Below are positions 39,061 to 48,285 of a DNA stretch of 64,000 nucleotides, piece after piece. Each line of letters opens with the position of its first letter. Position 1 is the first letter of the stretch. The position numbers and the translations under genes were made by a program. The notes beneath the pieces were generated by a model. That model was not told the origin of the DNA, did no database searches, and saw nothing but the letters and a program-made list of their open reading frames with translations. Origin of the DNA: Fermentimonas sp. (lineage in GTDB: Bacteria; Bacteroidota; Bacteroidia; Bacteroidales; Dysgonomonadaceae); contig JADMKP010000007.1 in the NCBI GenBank assembly GCA_015478775.1, forward strand, positions 806,001 through 870,000. The letters are read 5' to 3'.

Positions 39061-41001
39061 CTATTCAATTCTTTCTAATGTGATCAATGTGAGCTCAAAG
39101 AGGGTTGCATCTCCATTATCTTGAACATGAATTGTTATTGAATTTGTTTGTGATGTTAATTGAATATCACCCACATATACATTTTCTGTGTAGGAATCTT
39201 TACTTGCTTTAGTAGATATCCAATCTGTTAGTCTGTTTTGTCTTTGCCAAATTTGAAAATCAGCTCCTTTAGGTGTTTCATGGTAATTCAACATTACCTT
39301 ATACTTACCTTCCGGAACATCATTCAGCATAATCCTTACTGCTCCTTTACCAAAGGAGGTCATAGCTAAACCTCTTCCAAAAATTACCTGTATACCTCTC
39401 TCTAGAGTGATTTCCATTAATTGAGGGAAGAATGTATGTCGTTTGGGCAAATAAACCTCTCTGAGATCTTCTGTTGGCTCCATACGACCTTTTAAAGGCT
39501 CGGATCCGTAGTAAAATGCAACGGTAGCATAATCAACAGGAAAATCATTCCCTACTTCACCATGCTCCATCCCATGATAAATCTCTTTTTCAAATGGCAT
39601 TTTATCAGACAAGAAAAAACGATATGCACCGGTGCGTCCCATAGGAAGTGAATAATCTAGAGAGCCATGTATAGGCATACTAATTCCTCTGTCCCAACGA
39701 TCAAGTATAGCATACCATCCGCCATTGTAATAATCCTCAGAACCAGTACCATGAAGAAGCATTTTTCCATCAACATAAGTTGTATCATCTCCTTCCCAAA
39801 ATAGAGTCATTCCGGGGCGTAAGCCTTGTGCATGATGTACAGTTCCTACAAAGTGCCCTTTTCCTTTTGTATCTAGAAAAGTATAAAACTCACCAATTTC
39901 AGGTATTTCACGTCTCCAAACTGTATAAAGCTTTCCTTCATCTGTTGCATTGCGGCTATTATTGTTATAATAAACCTTTGTTGTTACTGTTATGGGATTC
40001 TGCTGAACTCCTTCACGCTTTTTATAGATAAGCTTCATTTCTGCAGATCTATCGTATGGCATAGGAAGATAACTATAATTAATTGTGCCATGACGACCCA
40101 TCACTATACTTCGCATTGCAGGCTTTCCAAATGCATATCCGAAGAAATCAGCTACCGGAGAATAGATTGCCTCTACATCTTCATTGTCCCATATCGCAGA
40201 TAATATTACGTCTTTATTTAACCCCTCAAATGATGTGCCTCCATCAATATCAAAGCCTACTATGCGACCTCCTTGAGCTGATTCGAAGAATGTGACCTCC
40301 TCTCCAGGCTGAATTAAAAAAGTCTTTTCCTGGTTCTTTATATCTGAAGAAATTCCGCTTGTATAATTATTTACAGTTGGAGAAATATCAGACCATAAAA
40401 CATTAACTTCAGACAGCAACTGTTTATCTAGTTCATTAAACTGGCCAGTCCAGCTTTCAACGTTAACTCCTGGCATATAACGATACTGTATTTGATGAAA
40501 CATTACATGTTCTCCTTCAAATACTATTTTTAACGATTTCTTAAATGGAATTGGAATATATGAATAATAACCCCCTATCTCGTTACCTACTACAGGCTTT
40601 GTAAATGGATAAACCTCACCAGAAAATAGATCCATAAATTTAATTCTCAATCTCGGTGTATTTTCTCCATCGAAATAGAATGCAAGTGTATCTTCAGTTG
40701 GTGTGGGGGTCCAAAATCTGTTAAGCACTCCAGGGCCTTCAAACTCAGCTAATACCAGATGACCATCTTCTTTCCTTATATATGAGTATTCTCCAGAAAA
40801 TCCATCATCATTACCGTGTGTTCTGTCCCAGCTAGACTCCTGTTCAATTAATTGATTATGCCTGTACATGGGTAATTGATCAACTCTTTTTAACTGCTCT
40901 ACCTCATCGGCCCAGCGATAAATATCTGATTGACTTTTTGCCTGAAAAAGAGTAAAAAATAATATCGTCACTAATAAAAATCTCACTGAAATACTTTTCA
41001 T
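39061..41001 (-). CDS. GH172 (DUF2961) glycoside hydrolase, long form
   Basis: 646 residues with a signal peptide ending in FQAKSQ. The N-terminal domain has the DUF2961 signature EFEGPGVLNRFWTPTPTEDTLAFYFDGENTPRLRI. The C-terminal jelly-roll part carries the paired glutamates of GH172: Glu403 in FWEGDDTTYVDG and Glu422 in HGTGSEDYYNGGWY. Characterised GH172 enzymes act on alpha-D-fructofuranosides or alpha-D-arabinofuranosides, which are sterically similar; D-arabinofuranosidase activity is known from Dysgonomonas and actinobacterial members. It is about 250 residues longer than the other two copies here and only distantly similar, so it may use a different linkage. Confidence 0.88.
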   Translation of the reverse strand: MKSISVRFLLVTILFFTLFQAKSQSDIYRWADEVEQLKRVDQLPMYRHNQLIEQESSWDRTHGNDDGFSGEYSYIRKEDGHLVLAEFEGPGVLNRFWTPTPTEDTLAFYFDGENTPRLRIKFMDLFSGEVYPFTKPVVGNEIGGYYSYIPIPFKKSLKIVFEGEHVMFHQIQYRYMPGVNVESWTGQFNELDKQLLSEVNVLWSDISPTVNNYTSGISSDIKNQEKTFLIQPGEEVTFFESAQGGRIVGFDIDGGTSFEGLNKDVILSAIWDNEDVEAIYSPVADFFGYAFGKPAMRSIVMGRHGTINYSYLPMPYDRSAEMKLIYKKREGVQQNPITVTTKVYYNNNSRNATDEGKLYTVWRREIPEIGEFYTFLDTKGKGHFVGTVHHAQGLRPGMTLFWEGDDTTYVDGKMLLHGTGSEDYYNGGWYAILDRWDRGISMPIHGSLDYSLPMGRTGAYRFFLSDKMPFEKEIYHGMEHGEVGNDFPVDYATVAFYYGSEPLKGRMEPTEDLREVYLPKRHTFFPQLMEITLERGIQVIFGRGLAMTSFGKGAVRIMLNDVPEGKYKVMLNYHETPKGADFQIWQRQNRLTDWISTKASKDSYTENVYVGDIQLTSQTNSITIHVQDNGDATLFELTLITLERIE

Positions 41002-41189
41002 ACTTTACATTCTTTTCGTTTATAAACAGTTACACTTCTATATTACAAACTTAACTAATAAATATTTAGTGTTACTTAAAATTATAAAATTTCTCTTTTA
41101 ATTGTTTCTCATGGTATAGATTGATAAACACTATAACTTATCTTTCAGATATGTTTTTAAATACTTATTCCTGAAAAATGACAATCAAA

Positions 41190-42356
41190 TTAATTCATTT
41201 CTAAATCTTCCCATGATGGAAATGTTGGGAATTTTGCGTGTGGCTCTGATTGATACCAAAAAACTACTGAAGATATATCAGACTGTTGTGGTAAATACCT
41301 GTGCCCATGACGCCATCCTAAATCTTGAATTGTAACTCTAAGATCTTTTTTAAATCTGATAGGATCCATCACATGCCATCGATACATACCAAATCTCTGT
41401 CCGGCTTTATATGTTTGCTCTGGTGGTAATACCTGCACTAAGCCTGCATAGGGAGTTGTGAATGTTACATATTTGCCGTTCCTGTCGAAATTATATGAGC
41501 CTAGAAAATAATCTTCAGTTCCTGTTCCAATTATTGTAGGAAACTGTTTATCTCCATCCATAAAAAACTTTATTTCTCCTTCGCCCCACCAGCCATTATT
41601 GTTTACTTGCCAAGCCATATATACTCCTACATATTGACCTTCTCCTTTTATGCCATCAACAATAGTATAATCAGAGGTTTCATTAACTTTTTTACGACGA
41701 TATTGTGCATGAAAATAAGCTGCATCATCTGGTACATCAGTTAAAGTATAATCTACTTGGTAATATAGATTCATTGACTCAGAATCGTTTATATTTGTCA
41801 TAGTTATACGCGCCTTCTTCCTGAAAGGCATTACCCAATAGCTGTTGAATGCACTACCGGGATTTACTGTTACAGGTAGTGAGTTAAGATGTGAATACTC
41901 ATTCCAACCCATACCAAAGAAATGTCCCACTGGTGCTTCAACAGACGGCTCAGTTTCATCATCCCAATAAATTCTTATTATTGAGAATCGCCAGTTTCCA
42001 GTGGGTGTCATCCAAATGTGCTGAATAGCTCCAGGACCATCAATTTCTGCTATGGTAAAGGTCTCACCAGGCTCAATTGTTACAAACGGGTTTACTTTCC
42101 ATCCCTGACCTAGATCACGAGAAGGAACAGTTGCATTAGCTGTGTTTCTTGAAGCATTTGCATCAGGAATTGCCATTCCTCCTTTACCCTTTTCGCCTGT
42201 AAAGTTCTCTGGGCTAATTGACCTTGTTTCTGCATTTGATAAACGATGCAGATTACCCATATTCATCTCTAATCCAGAAAATGATTGATTCTGAGAAATA
42301 GCTCCAAAAGAAAAAATAACGATCAATGCCGTAAATAAGCCTGATTTTAATCTCAT
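41190..42356 (-). CDS. GH172 (DUF2961) glycoside hydrolase, short form
   Basis: 388 residues with signal peptide (FTALIVIFSFGAISQ). DUF2961 landmarks: IAEIDGPGAIQHIWMTP, IIRIYWDDETEPSVEAPVGHFFGMGWNEY, the FRKKARITMTN strand, Glu259 in WWGEGEIKFFMDGD and Glu281 in IIGTGTEDYFLGSYNF. The two Glu are the probable nucleophile and acid/base. Expected role: exo-cleavage of D-arabinofuranosyl residues in the periplasm. It is 52 bases downstream of the DUF4185 gene, on the same strand, and a 188-base gap separates it from the next GH172 gene. Confidence 0.9.
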   Translation of the reverse strand: MRLKSGLFTALIVIFSFGAISQNQSFSGLEMNMGNLHRLSNAETRSISPENFTGEKGKGGMAIPDANASRNTANATVPSRDLGQGWKVNPFVTIEPGETFTIAEIDGPGAIQHIWMTPTGNWRFSIIRIYWDDETEPSVEAPVGHFFGMGWNEYSHLNSLPVTVNPGSAFNSYWVMPFRKKARITMTNINDSESMNLYYQVDYTLTDVPDDAAYFHAQYRRKKVNETSDYTIVDGIKGEGQYVGVYMAWQVNNNGWWGEGEIKFFMDGDKQFPTIIGTGTEDYFLGSYNFDRNGKYVTFTTPYAGLVQVLPPEQTYKAGQRFGMYRWHVMDPIRFKKDLRVTIQDLGWRHGHRYLPQQSDISSVVFWYQSEPHAKFPTFPSWEDLEMN

Positions 42357-42407
42357 AATTTCTTAATTTTAATTTATAGTTATTATTAGCTTTACTTTTA
42401 TTTGATT

Positions 42408-43823
42408 TTACCTGATATTTGCAACTACTAGTTTCATTAAATACACATTATATGGCATCCACATAGACATAGTAAAATATAGTGTTTCACTATCTGCAGA
42501 TAATGGATGAAAATAAGAGCCATAAAGTTGTGCATACTCCCCTCCTGATGCTATTTCATATGGTTGACTCCAAGGACCTGTAATATCTTCACTAGTACGT
42601 AATGTGATATTATATCTTGGTCCGTTGAAATATGCAATAATCCAAAGATCAAGCTTGGTGTTATAAATAAACGAAAGTTCTCCTACCTCGTCGTCAATTA
42701 TTACTGTTGCACTATTTTCATTTCCTTTATTCCAAGTTTTAGTCTGTTCGTTCCAATAATCATACTGATTTCTGTTTTCTATATCTACTTCACGAAATCT
42801 GGCCAATGACGCTTTGCTAGATCGCCCTGTTTGGGTACCAATCATATACACATAGCCATCTTTCTTAAAGTAACCAGCTTGTCCGAATGGACTATCCGAA
42901 GTGAATCTTACATGATCAAGCTTTGACCAGTTGCTCCCATTATCAGTTGATTTATACATTCCCGAATAATTTGTTGTCCAGGTATCCCAATTCATCATAT
43001 TAAAATAGTGCACATAATCTGCACCGTTAGCTCTAATTGCAGCAGTGGGTATAGAAGTAATGTTTGTAGCTGTTTTAGGACTATAAATTATCTCTCTTGC
43101 ATTGCCATTAGCATCTTCTAACATGCTATTTATTTTTAACCCATCCTCCAGATTAGTATCATTTGAGAACGCAAGCACATTACTCCTCCAACTACCTCCG
43201 TTTGGCCCCGGATTTGATGGATTTGGTCTAAAATCACTACCGAACGTGTCTCCAAAAAATATACCGTAATTACCTGGTTCCATTTCCCATATAACCCCTA
43301 AATCAGTACCTCCCACATTCCAATCTCTGGCTGTGTTATTGGGATTATAGAAATTTTCACCTGAAATTGGTACACCAGTCACCCTTGCTATGCGGCTAAT
43401 ACTACGAATGTGAAAACCCTTTTTATAGTCAATATTCAGGTATAGATCTCTTGAAACATTTCCATCTAAGTAAACCGCTCTAAGTATTAGTGTAAATGAT
43501 TCTGGATCATTTTGTCTAAGGGTATACTTAAAAAGATATGTTGAAGAGAGTTGACTCCTGTCTATCTTTTCGGAATAAACTGAGCTGCTGGACATTGTAA
43601 CCAATAGATAGTCAATATTTTCGAGATTTTTAAACTTCAGAGTTGTAGAAACAGTTTTTGTATCACTATCAGGAAAAAGGACAGTTTCTGTTGCTAAAAT
43701 TTCATCAATGGGTATATAGGGTTCTCCATTATCTTCTTTACTACAAGAAATTAAAATTATTGAAGCAAAAATGATAAAAAAAATATATTGGTCTGATGTT
43801 CTCGAAAGTATTGATAACTTCAT
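42408..43823 (-). CDS. DUF4185 / GH183-like endo-D-arabinanase lipoprotein
   Basis: 471 residues with lipoprotein signal IIFASIILISC (Cys27), so probably on the outer-membrane surface. Residues 30-140 look like an Ig-type spacer. The C-terminal part is a five-bladed beta-propeller-like DUF4185 domain: WNVGGTDLGVIWE, YGIFFGDTFG, GGSWRSNVLAFS, FGQAGYFKKDGYVYMIGTQTG, ELSFIYNTKLDLWIIAYF. DUF4185 founded family GH183, whose characterised members are endo-alpha-D-arabinanases. Asp174 and Asp192 are candidate active-site acids. In this locus it would make the first surface cut into D-arabinan before SusCD import. Confidence 0.8.
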   Translation of the reverse strand: MKLSILSRTSDQYIFFIIFASIILISCSKEDNGEPYIPIDEILATETVLFPDSDTKTVSTTLKFKNLENIDYLLVTMSSSSVYSEKIDRSQLSSTYLFKYTLRQNDPESFTLILRAVYLDGNVSRDLYLNIDYKKGFHIRSISRIARVTGVPISGENFYNPNNTARDWNVGGTDLGVIWEMEPGNYGIFFGDTFGSDFRPNPSNPGPNGGSWRSNVLAFSNDTNLEDGLKINSMLEDANGNAREIIYSPKTATNITSIPTAAIRANGADYVHYFNMMNWDTWTTNYSGMYKSTDNGSNWSKLDHVRFTSDSPFGQAGYFKKDGYVYMIGTQTGRSSKASLARFREVDIENRNQYDYWNEQTKTWNKGNENSATVIIDDEVGELSFIYNTKLDLWIIAYFNGPRYNITLRTSEDITGPWSQPYEIASGGEYAQLYGSYFHPLSADSETLYFTMSMWMPYNVYLMKLVVANIR

Positions 43824-43860
43824 TATATTAATAACGTTAAAATACTAATTATTTATTCAT

Positions 43861-45636
43861 CTATTTGTATAAAGGTCCGTAATTTTTACATGCTCTGTAA
43901 TCTGAACCTTCGCTGTCAGTGCCAAAAGCCGACCAAGCATCGGGACGGAATATTTTGTCTTCATCCACATTATGCATATTAACAGGTATTGATAGTGCCG
44001 ATGCCAAAGTTATTAAATCTGCACCAATATGACCATAACTAATGGCTCCATGATTTGCACCCCAATAGTTCATTACTGAATAGACATCCTTAAATCTGCC
44101 ATTACCTGTTAAACGAGGCACAAAAAACGTTGATGGCCAGATTTTATCTGTTCTTCCGTCAATTAATTTAAAGACCTCATTGGGTAATGTAGCTGTCCAC
44201 CCTTCTGCAATCTGAAGTACAGGTCCTAAGCCCTTTACAAGGTTAATTCTGCACATTGTTACCGGCATTCCCTCCCGTGTGAGAAACTGCGAAGAGAAGC
44301 CTCCTCCACGCATATACTCAAGTGCTGATGGATACCAAGTTGTAGCATCCAGCATTTTTTCTACTTCTTCCTCTGATATTTCCCAGAATGGTTTCATAAT
44401 GGGGTTATCTTCTGAATTAGACTGCTGACCAGTTCCATCGAGTGTGCAAGATCCTGAGTTTTTAAGGAATATTGCTCCATTACTAAGGATACCATCTGGT
44501 TTCCATCCACTAACTCGCTCAATTGCCTCGGCACTCCAATACGTTCTCACATCTGCAAAAATTTGAGCTGTATTAGTCAACAGTTTATTAAATAACATGC
44601 TAATACCGTTGAGATGATCATCCTCTGTAGCAAAAACAAAAGGTTCTCTAATTCCATTCCAATCGAATGATGAGTTTAATATTGCTTCAGAAAAATCGCC
44701 ATCAGGCAGAAAATCAGTCCATTGTCTCTGTCCTTGAAAACCACCAGATATTGCATTATGACCCAATGCCTCTTCACCAAAACCAATTTTGTTTAACTCA
44801 GGATTACCTATCATTAAATCTCTGAATATAAGAGTCATTTTAACAACAAACTCCCAGTCCTTATCCTTCTGCTCGCGATCATGTTTAAGGTCCTCGGGAT
44901 TGAAATCTTCGCCCTCACGAACTATGCAGTTCTCCTTTGTCCATTTAAGAGCTTTTTCGTATTCTTCTTTATCATAAATGCCAAGCTGAATACGTCGAAG
45001 TATCTCTGAGGCATCAACATATTCTGTTCTCATACCCAAATATTCTTGAAGGAAATCAGGATCAGTCATAGAACCTCCTATTCCCATAGAAACAGAACCG
45101 ATTGACAAATATGATTTTCCTCTCATAATTGCCACTGCCATACCCGCCTTTGCAAACCTAAGTAGCTTCTCCCGTACATCATCAGGTATAGAAAAATCTC
45201 CTGCATCTTGTACTTCTTTACCATAAATGCCAAAAGCAGGTAATCCTTTCTGATTATGAACTGCAAGAGCTGCACTCAGATAAACTGCTCCGGGACGCTC
45301 ACTACCATTAAATCCCCATATCGCTTTTGGAATATTTGGGTTCATATCAATTGTTTCGGATCCATAGCACCAGCATGGCGTAACTGAAAGCGAAAGCCCT
45401 ACATTTTCTCTTTCAAACTTTTCTGCACACATTGCAGCTTCTTTTACACCACCAATACAGGTGTCGGCTATAACACATTCGACGGGAGAACCATCAGGAT
45501 ATTTTAAGTTATCACTATATAGCTTAGCGGCACTTTTTGCCAAATTCATAGTAGTATCTTCTAGCGATTCTCTGATACCTCCGCGACGTCCATCAATGAT
45601 TGGACGGATACCTATTTTTGGGTAAGATTGTTTCAT
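43861..45636 (-). CDS. fucI: L-fucose isomerase / D-arabinose isomerase
   Basis: 591 residues, the same length as E. coli FucI. The Mn2+ ligands are in place: Glu338 ([10 protein letters not shown]), Asp362 ([10 protein letters not shown]) and His529 ([14 protein letters not shown]), each one residue beyond the E. coli positions 337, 361 and 528. FucI converts L-fucose to L-fuculose and also D-arabinose to D-ribulose; the PUL context favours D-arabinose. The enzyme is cytoplasmic. Kinase and aldolase (fucK/fucA) or a ribulokinase are absent from the window and must be elsewhere. Confidence 0.95.
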   Translation of the reverse strand: MKQSYPKIGIRPIIDGRRGGIRESLEDTTMNLAKSAAKLYSDNLKYPDGSPVECVIADTCIGGVKEAAMCAEKFERENVGLSLSVTPCWCYGSETIDMNPNIPKAIWGFNGSERPGAVYLSAALAVHNQKGLPAFGIYGKEVQDAGDFSIPDDVREKLLRFAKAGMAVAIMRGKSYLSIGSVSMGIGGSMTDPDFLQEYLGMRTEYVDASEILRRIQLGIYDKEEYEKALKWTKENCIVREGEDFNPEDLKHDREQKDKDWEFVVKMTLIFRDLMIGNPELNKIGFGEEALGHNAISGGFQGQRQWTDFLPDGDFSEAILNSSFDWNGIREPFVFATEDDHLNGISMLFNKLLTNTAQIFADVRTYWSAEAIERVSGWKPDGILSNGAIFLKNSGSCTLDGTGQQSNSEDNPIMKPFWEISEEEVEKMLDATTWYPSALEYMRGGGFSSQFLTREGMPVTMCRINLVKGLGPVLQIAEGWTATLPNEVFKLIDGRTDKIWPSTFFVPRLTGNGRFKDVYSVMNYWGANHGAISYGHIGADLITLASALSIPVNMHNVDEDKIFRPDAWSAFGTDSEGSDYRACKNYGPLYK

Positions 45637-45655
45637 ATTTTTATTTTTTTAATAG

Positions 45656-45808
45656 TTAGTCTAAATTATAACGTGTCCACATTGGTATAGGTATACTATC
45701 TGATATTGGTCTGACCCATTTACTGATATTTTGGCCTGTAACAGTATTTATATATAAAAACAATAAAGTTATCAGAACAGTGAATATCAATTTTGTTTTA
45801 TTAATCAT
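45656..45808 (-). CDS. Possible short exported peptide upstream of fucI
   Basis: A 50-residue frame from the ATG at 45808: basic start, hydrophobic core LIFTVLITLLFLYINTVTG and a short tail NISKWVRPISDSIPIPMWTRYNLD. It looks like a signal peptide followed by 24 residues. The open frame continues upstream to 45880 but with less likely starts. It ends 19 bases before fucI. It could be a small secreted peptide, a remnant of a truncated gene, or noise; I know no family for it. Confidence 0.35.
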   Translation of the reverse strand: MINKTKLIFTVLITLLFLYINTVTGQNISKWVRPISDSIPIPMWTRYNLD

Positions 45809-45932
45809 CTGTATATTTTTAAACCAAATAAATAAAATCAATAAAAAGGGAGAGTATTTCAGAATATTAATCACACACAAATAAAAAAACCAAATATCTC
45901 TCCTTTATAGTTGGGATATGAGTCTAACCTCA

Positions 45933-45992
45933 GTCTTATCTAAGTCTTGCCAAGCTCCTTAATAAAAGAGCGAGATAAGAGTGAGATAAGAC
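45933..45992. repeat. Inverted and direct repeats in the gap upstream of fucI
   Basis: GTCTTATCT (45933-45941) is the reverse complement of AGATAAGAC (45984-45992). In addition GAGATAAGA occurs twice, at 45972 and 45983, 11 bases apart. The stretch lies in the non-coding gap between the small lipoprotein gene and fucI. It could form a long-loop hairpin or hold tandem protein sites. Confidence 0.4.
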
Positions 45993-46036
45993 GTAAGTAA
46001 GAATCATATATTGATTAAAACAAGAGAAATCATAAT

Positions 46037-46444
46037 TTAGAGTTCAATTATAACCCCCTCTGAAAAAACTCTATCTGTAAATCCATCCTCTTTTGCATCA
46101 GGAGTCAGAAACCCGAGTAATTTAACTATAAACTTATATTCTTTTGCAGGGTCAATTTCAATTTCTCTACTTGTTGCTTCATCAAAAACAGCAATGTTTT
46201 GTCTGTATATATCATCTTCAACCACTTGAATTGACACTTCAATAGGACGTCTGAAACTATCTGATATGTCGGATGGAATTTGCCATGTTATAGTTGCAAT
46301 GTTGTTTTGCTGACTTACAGATAAATTTGTAACAATTGGTAAAGAATGATTGAAGTCTTTTCTATCAATTATATCTCTATCATAGCACCCTGTTAGAATT
46401 ACAATAGAAAGCGTTACAATAAAAAGTTTTACTATATATTTCAT
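46037..46444 (-). CDS. Small Fn3-like PUL lipoprotein (DUF4945-like)
   Basis: 135 residues with lipoprotein signal VTLSIVILTGC (Cys20) followed by YDRDIIDRKDF. The rest reads as one Ig/Fn3-type beta sandwich: VTNLSVSQQNNIATITWQIPSD, RPIEVSIQVVEDD and IDPAKEYKFIVKLLG. The start of the mature chain and the domain type match what I recall of DUF4945 proteins encoded behind susD genes. Likely a surface-exposed accessory glycan-binding or spacer protein of the SusCD complex. It is 21 bases behind susD. Confidence 0.65.
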   Translation of the reverse strand: MKYIVKLFIVTLSIVILTGCYDRDIIDRKDFNHSLPIVTNLSVSQQNNIATITWQIPSDISDSFRRPIEVSIQVVEDDIYRQNIAVFDEATSREIEIDPAKEYKFIVKLLGFLTPDAKEDGFTDRVFSEGVIIEL

Positions 46445-46465
46445 ATTAATATTTTTAATTGATTA

Positions 46466-48274
46466 TTAATATCCGGGATTTTGAGTATAATTACCTTTAG
46501 CCCAATTGATTTGGGGTTGAGGAATTGGAAAAAACTCATCCCTTCCTTCTGTAAAACGAGCGTTCGCCATCCATGTGAATCTTTCTCTTTCAACAGAAAA
46601 ATAATAGTTCATTGTCTCTTCAAGTGTTCCCCATCTTTGAAGATCAAAAAATCTTCGGCCTTCTCCTGCCATTTCGAGTCTATTTTCCCATTCCATTGCT
46701 TTCCAAGCAAAATCTTTATCCCATACACAGTTTTCACCTGGTTTATAAAGCTCTACATGATAATTCATAATGGGTGAACCATCTGGCATAATTAGAAGTT
46801 CATCGCTATTTGCAGCTCTTCCTCTTACTTTATTTATAGGTTCCAAAGCTTCGTCCCAACGATCTAGCTGAATTAATACTTCGGCTTTCCATAACAAAAC
46901 CTCATCGTAACGTATCAACCTTTTATTCATAGAGTTAAATTGCCATCCGTCGTAAAGAAGACAATCACAACCAGGGTGGGGAAGTTCTTTTACAGATTTG
47001 AAGTAACCATATTCATCACCATTTCTTATTCCTTGTCTTTGAAAAATAAGATCAGGATCATACTTCCAAGGATGACCTGGCAGGCCTATAGTATGACTAA
47101 ACCGTGGATCCCAGTTATAGGCGTCGAAATAGTCGGGGTTACCCGCATCAATTAAACTAAAATCAACCATACCAGAACTATTTGTTATATAATCTCCATA
47201 ATCGTCATCGTTATATGTGTCAAAAAGAGGTAATCCGTCAGGCCCAGTTTTAAAAGCATTTGCCATACTATAACTGATTTGATGAAATCCACAACAGATA
47301 AATCCGCCCCAATTCCATGGATGGTTTAATCCTTCGCTTCTATTAATCTTACCTCCAGTACTACTTCCATCACTAATTGAGTACTGTATTTCCCAGATTG
47401 ATTCTTGGGTATTATTATCTGAAGAGTGAACGAAATTTGTTCCAAAGTCAGGAGTCAAATCAAGTTTTGCACCTTCTTGACTAGTTAACTTATTGAGATA
47501 TACTAGAGCTTCAGTAAGTCTCTCTTTATTAATATTTACAACCTGATGCCTGTCGTTTTGTTCGTAAGCCATAAACATTAAAACTCTTGCAACCATGGCT
47601 GTTGCTGCATTTTTATCTACTCTTCCCTTTTCAGGTTGAACATCGGGTAGACTCTCTTCTGCATCTTTAAAATCTTGCAATATACGCTCCCATAGATATT
47701 GATCATTAGGAAACTCATCATCTCTGTTTGGTATTGCTTCAAACTCAGTCGATGTCCCAACTACGTTATCATCTATGTAGGGTATATATTTAAAAAACTG
47801 TTTAAGTCTGAAGTGTACAAAACCTCTGATAAATTTCATTTCTCCAATTCTTACATCCTTCAAAGGAAATTCCTCTTCTGGGATTATATTTAGCTTTTGA
47901 ATTGCAGTATTTGTTCTTTGAATAATCTGATATGAAACATACCACGGAAAATCAATAGGCCAACCATTTGGGGTAAGATTTACAAAGGTTTCCATAAAAC
48001 CCCAACCATCTCCACCATCCCAAGTACCACCTCCGCCTTTATAGGAGTCGTCGGATCGCAAAGAGCCTGTCCACCAAGGAGAAAAAGGTGAGTCCCAAGA
48101 TGGAATATCTGTTATTCTAGCATATGCTGCGGTAACAAAGCCCTCCATATCCTCAGGTGAGGTTAGAAGTCCATCATCTAATACTTGCTTTGGATTCACT
48201 TCAAGAAATTCAGTGCAATTGCTAACAGTGAATAAAAAAGCTATTGTAAAAAAGAGATATTTTATTTTTTTCAT
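46466..48274 (-). CDS. SusD/RagB-family glycan-binding lipoprotein
   Basis: 602 residues. Lipoprotein signal FLFTVSNC (Cys20) followed by the SusD-type TEFLEVNPKQVLDDGLLTSPEDMEGFVTAAYARI. The C-terminal part has the family segment FAWKAMEWENRLEMAGEGRRFFDLQRWGT and ends with FFPIPQPQINWAKGNYTQNPGY. TPR-like helices lie between. It forms the lid of the SusC channel and binds oligosaccharide at the cell surface. It directly follows susC (11-base gap). Confidence 0.96.
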   Translation of the reverse strand: MKKIKYLFFTIAFLFTVSNCTEFLEVNPKQVLDDGLLTSPEDMEGFVTAAYARITDIPSWDSPFSPWWTGSLRSDDSYKGGGGTWDGGDGWGFMETFVNLTPNGWPIDFPWYVSYQIIQRTNTAIQKLNIIPEEEFPLKDVRIGEMKFIRGFVHFRLKQFFKYIPYIDDNVVGTSTEFEAIPNRDDEFPNDQYLWERILQDFKDAEESLPDVQPEKGRVDKNAATAMVARVLMFMAYEQNDRHQVVNINKERLTEALVYLNKLTSQEGAKLDLTPDFGTNFVHSSDNNTQESIWEIQYSISDGSSTGGKINRSEGLNHPWNWGGFICCGFHQISYSMANAFKTGPDGLPLFDTYNDDDYGDYITNSSGMVDFSLIDAGNPDYFDAYNWDPRFSHTIGLPGHPWKYDPDLIFQRQGIRNGDEYGYFKSVKELPHPGCDCLLYDGWQFNSMNKRLIRYDEVLLWKAEVLIQLDRWDEALEPINKVRGRAANSDELLIMPDGSPIMNYHVELYKPGENCVWDKDFAWKAMEWENRLEMAGEGRRFFDLQRWGTLEETMNYYFSVERERFTWMANARFTEGRDEFFPIPQPQINWAKGNYTQNPGY

Positions 48275-48285
48275 AATTCAACATT

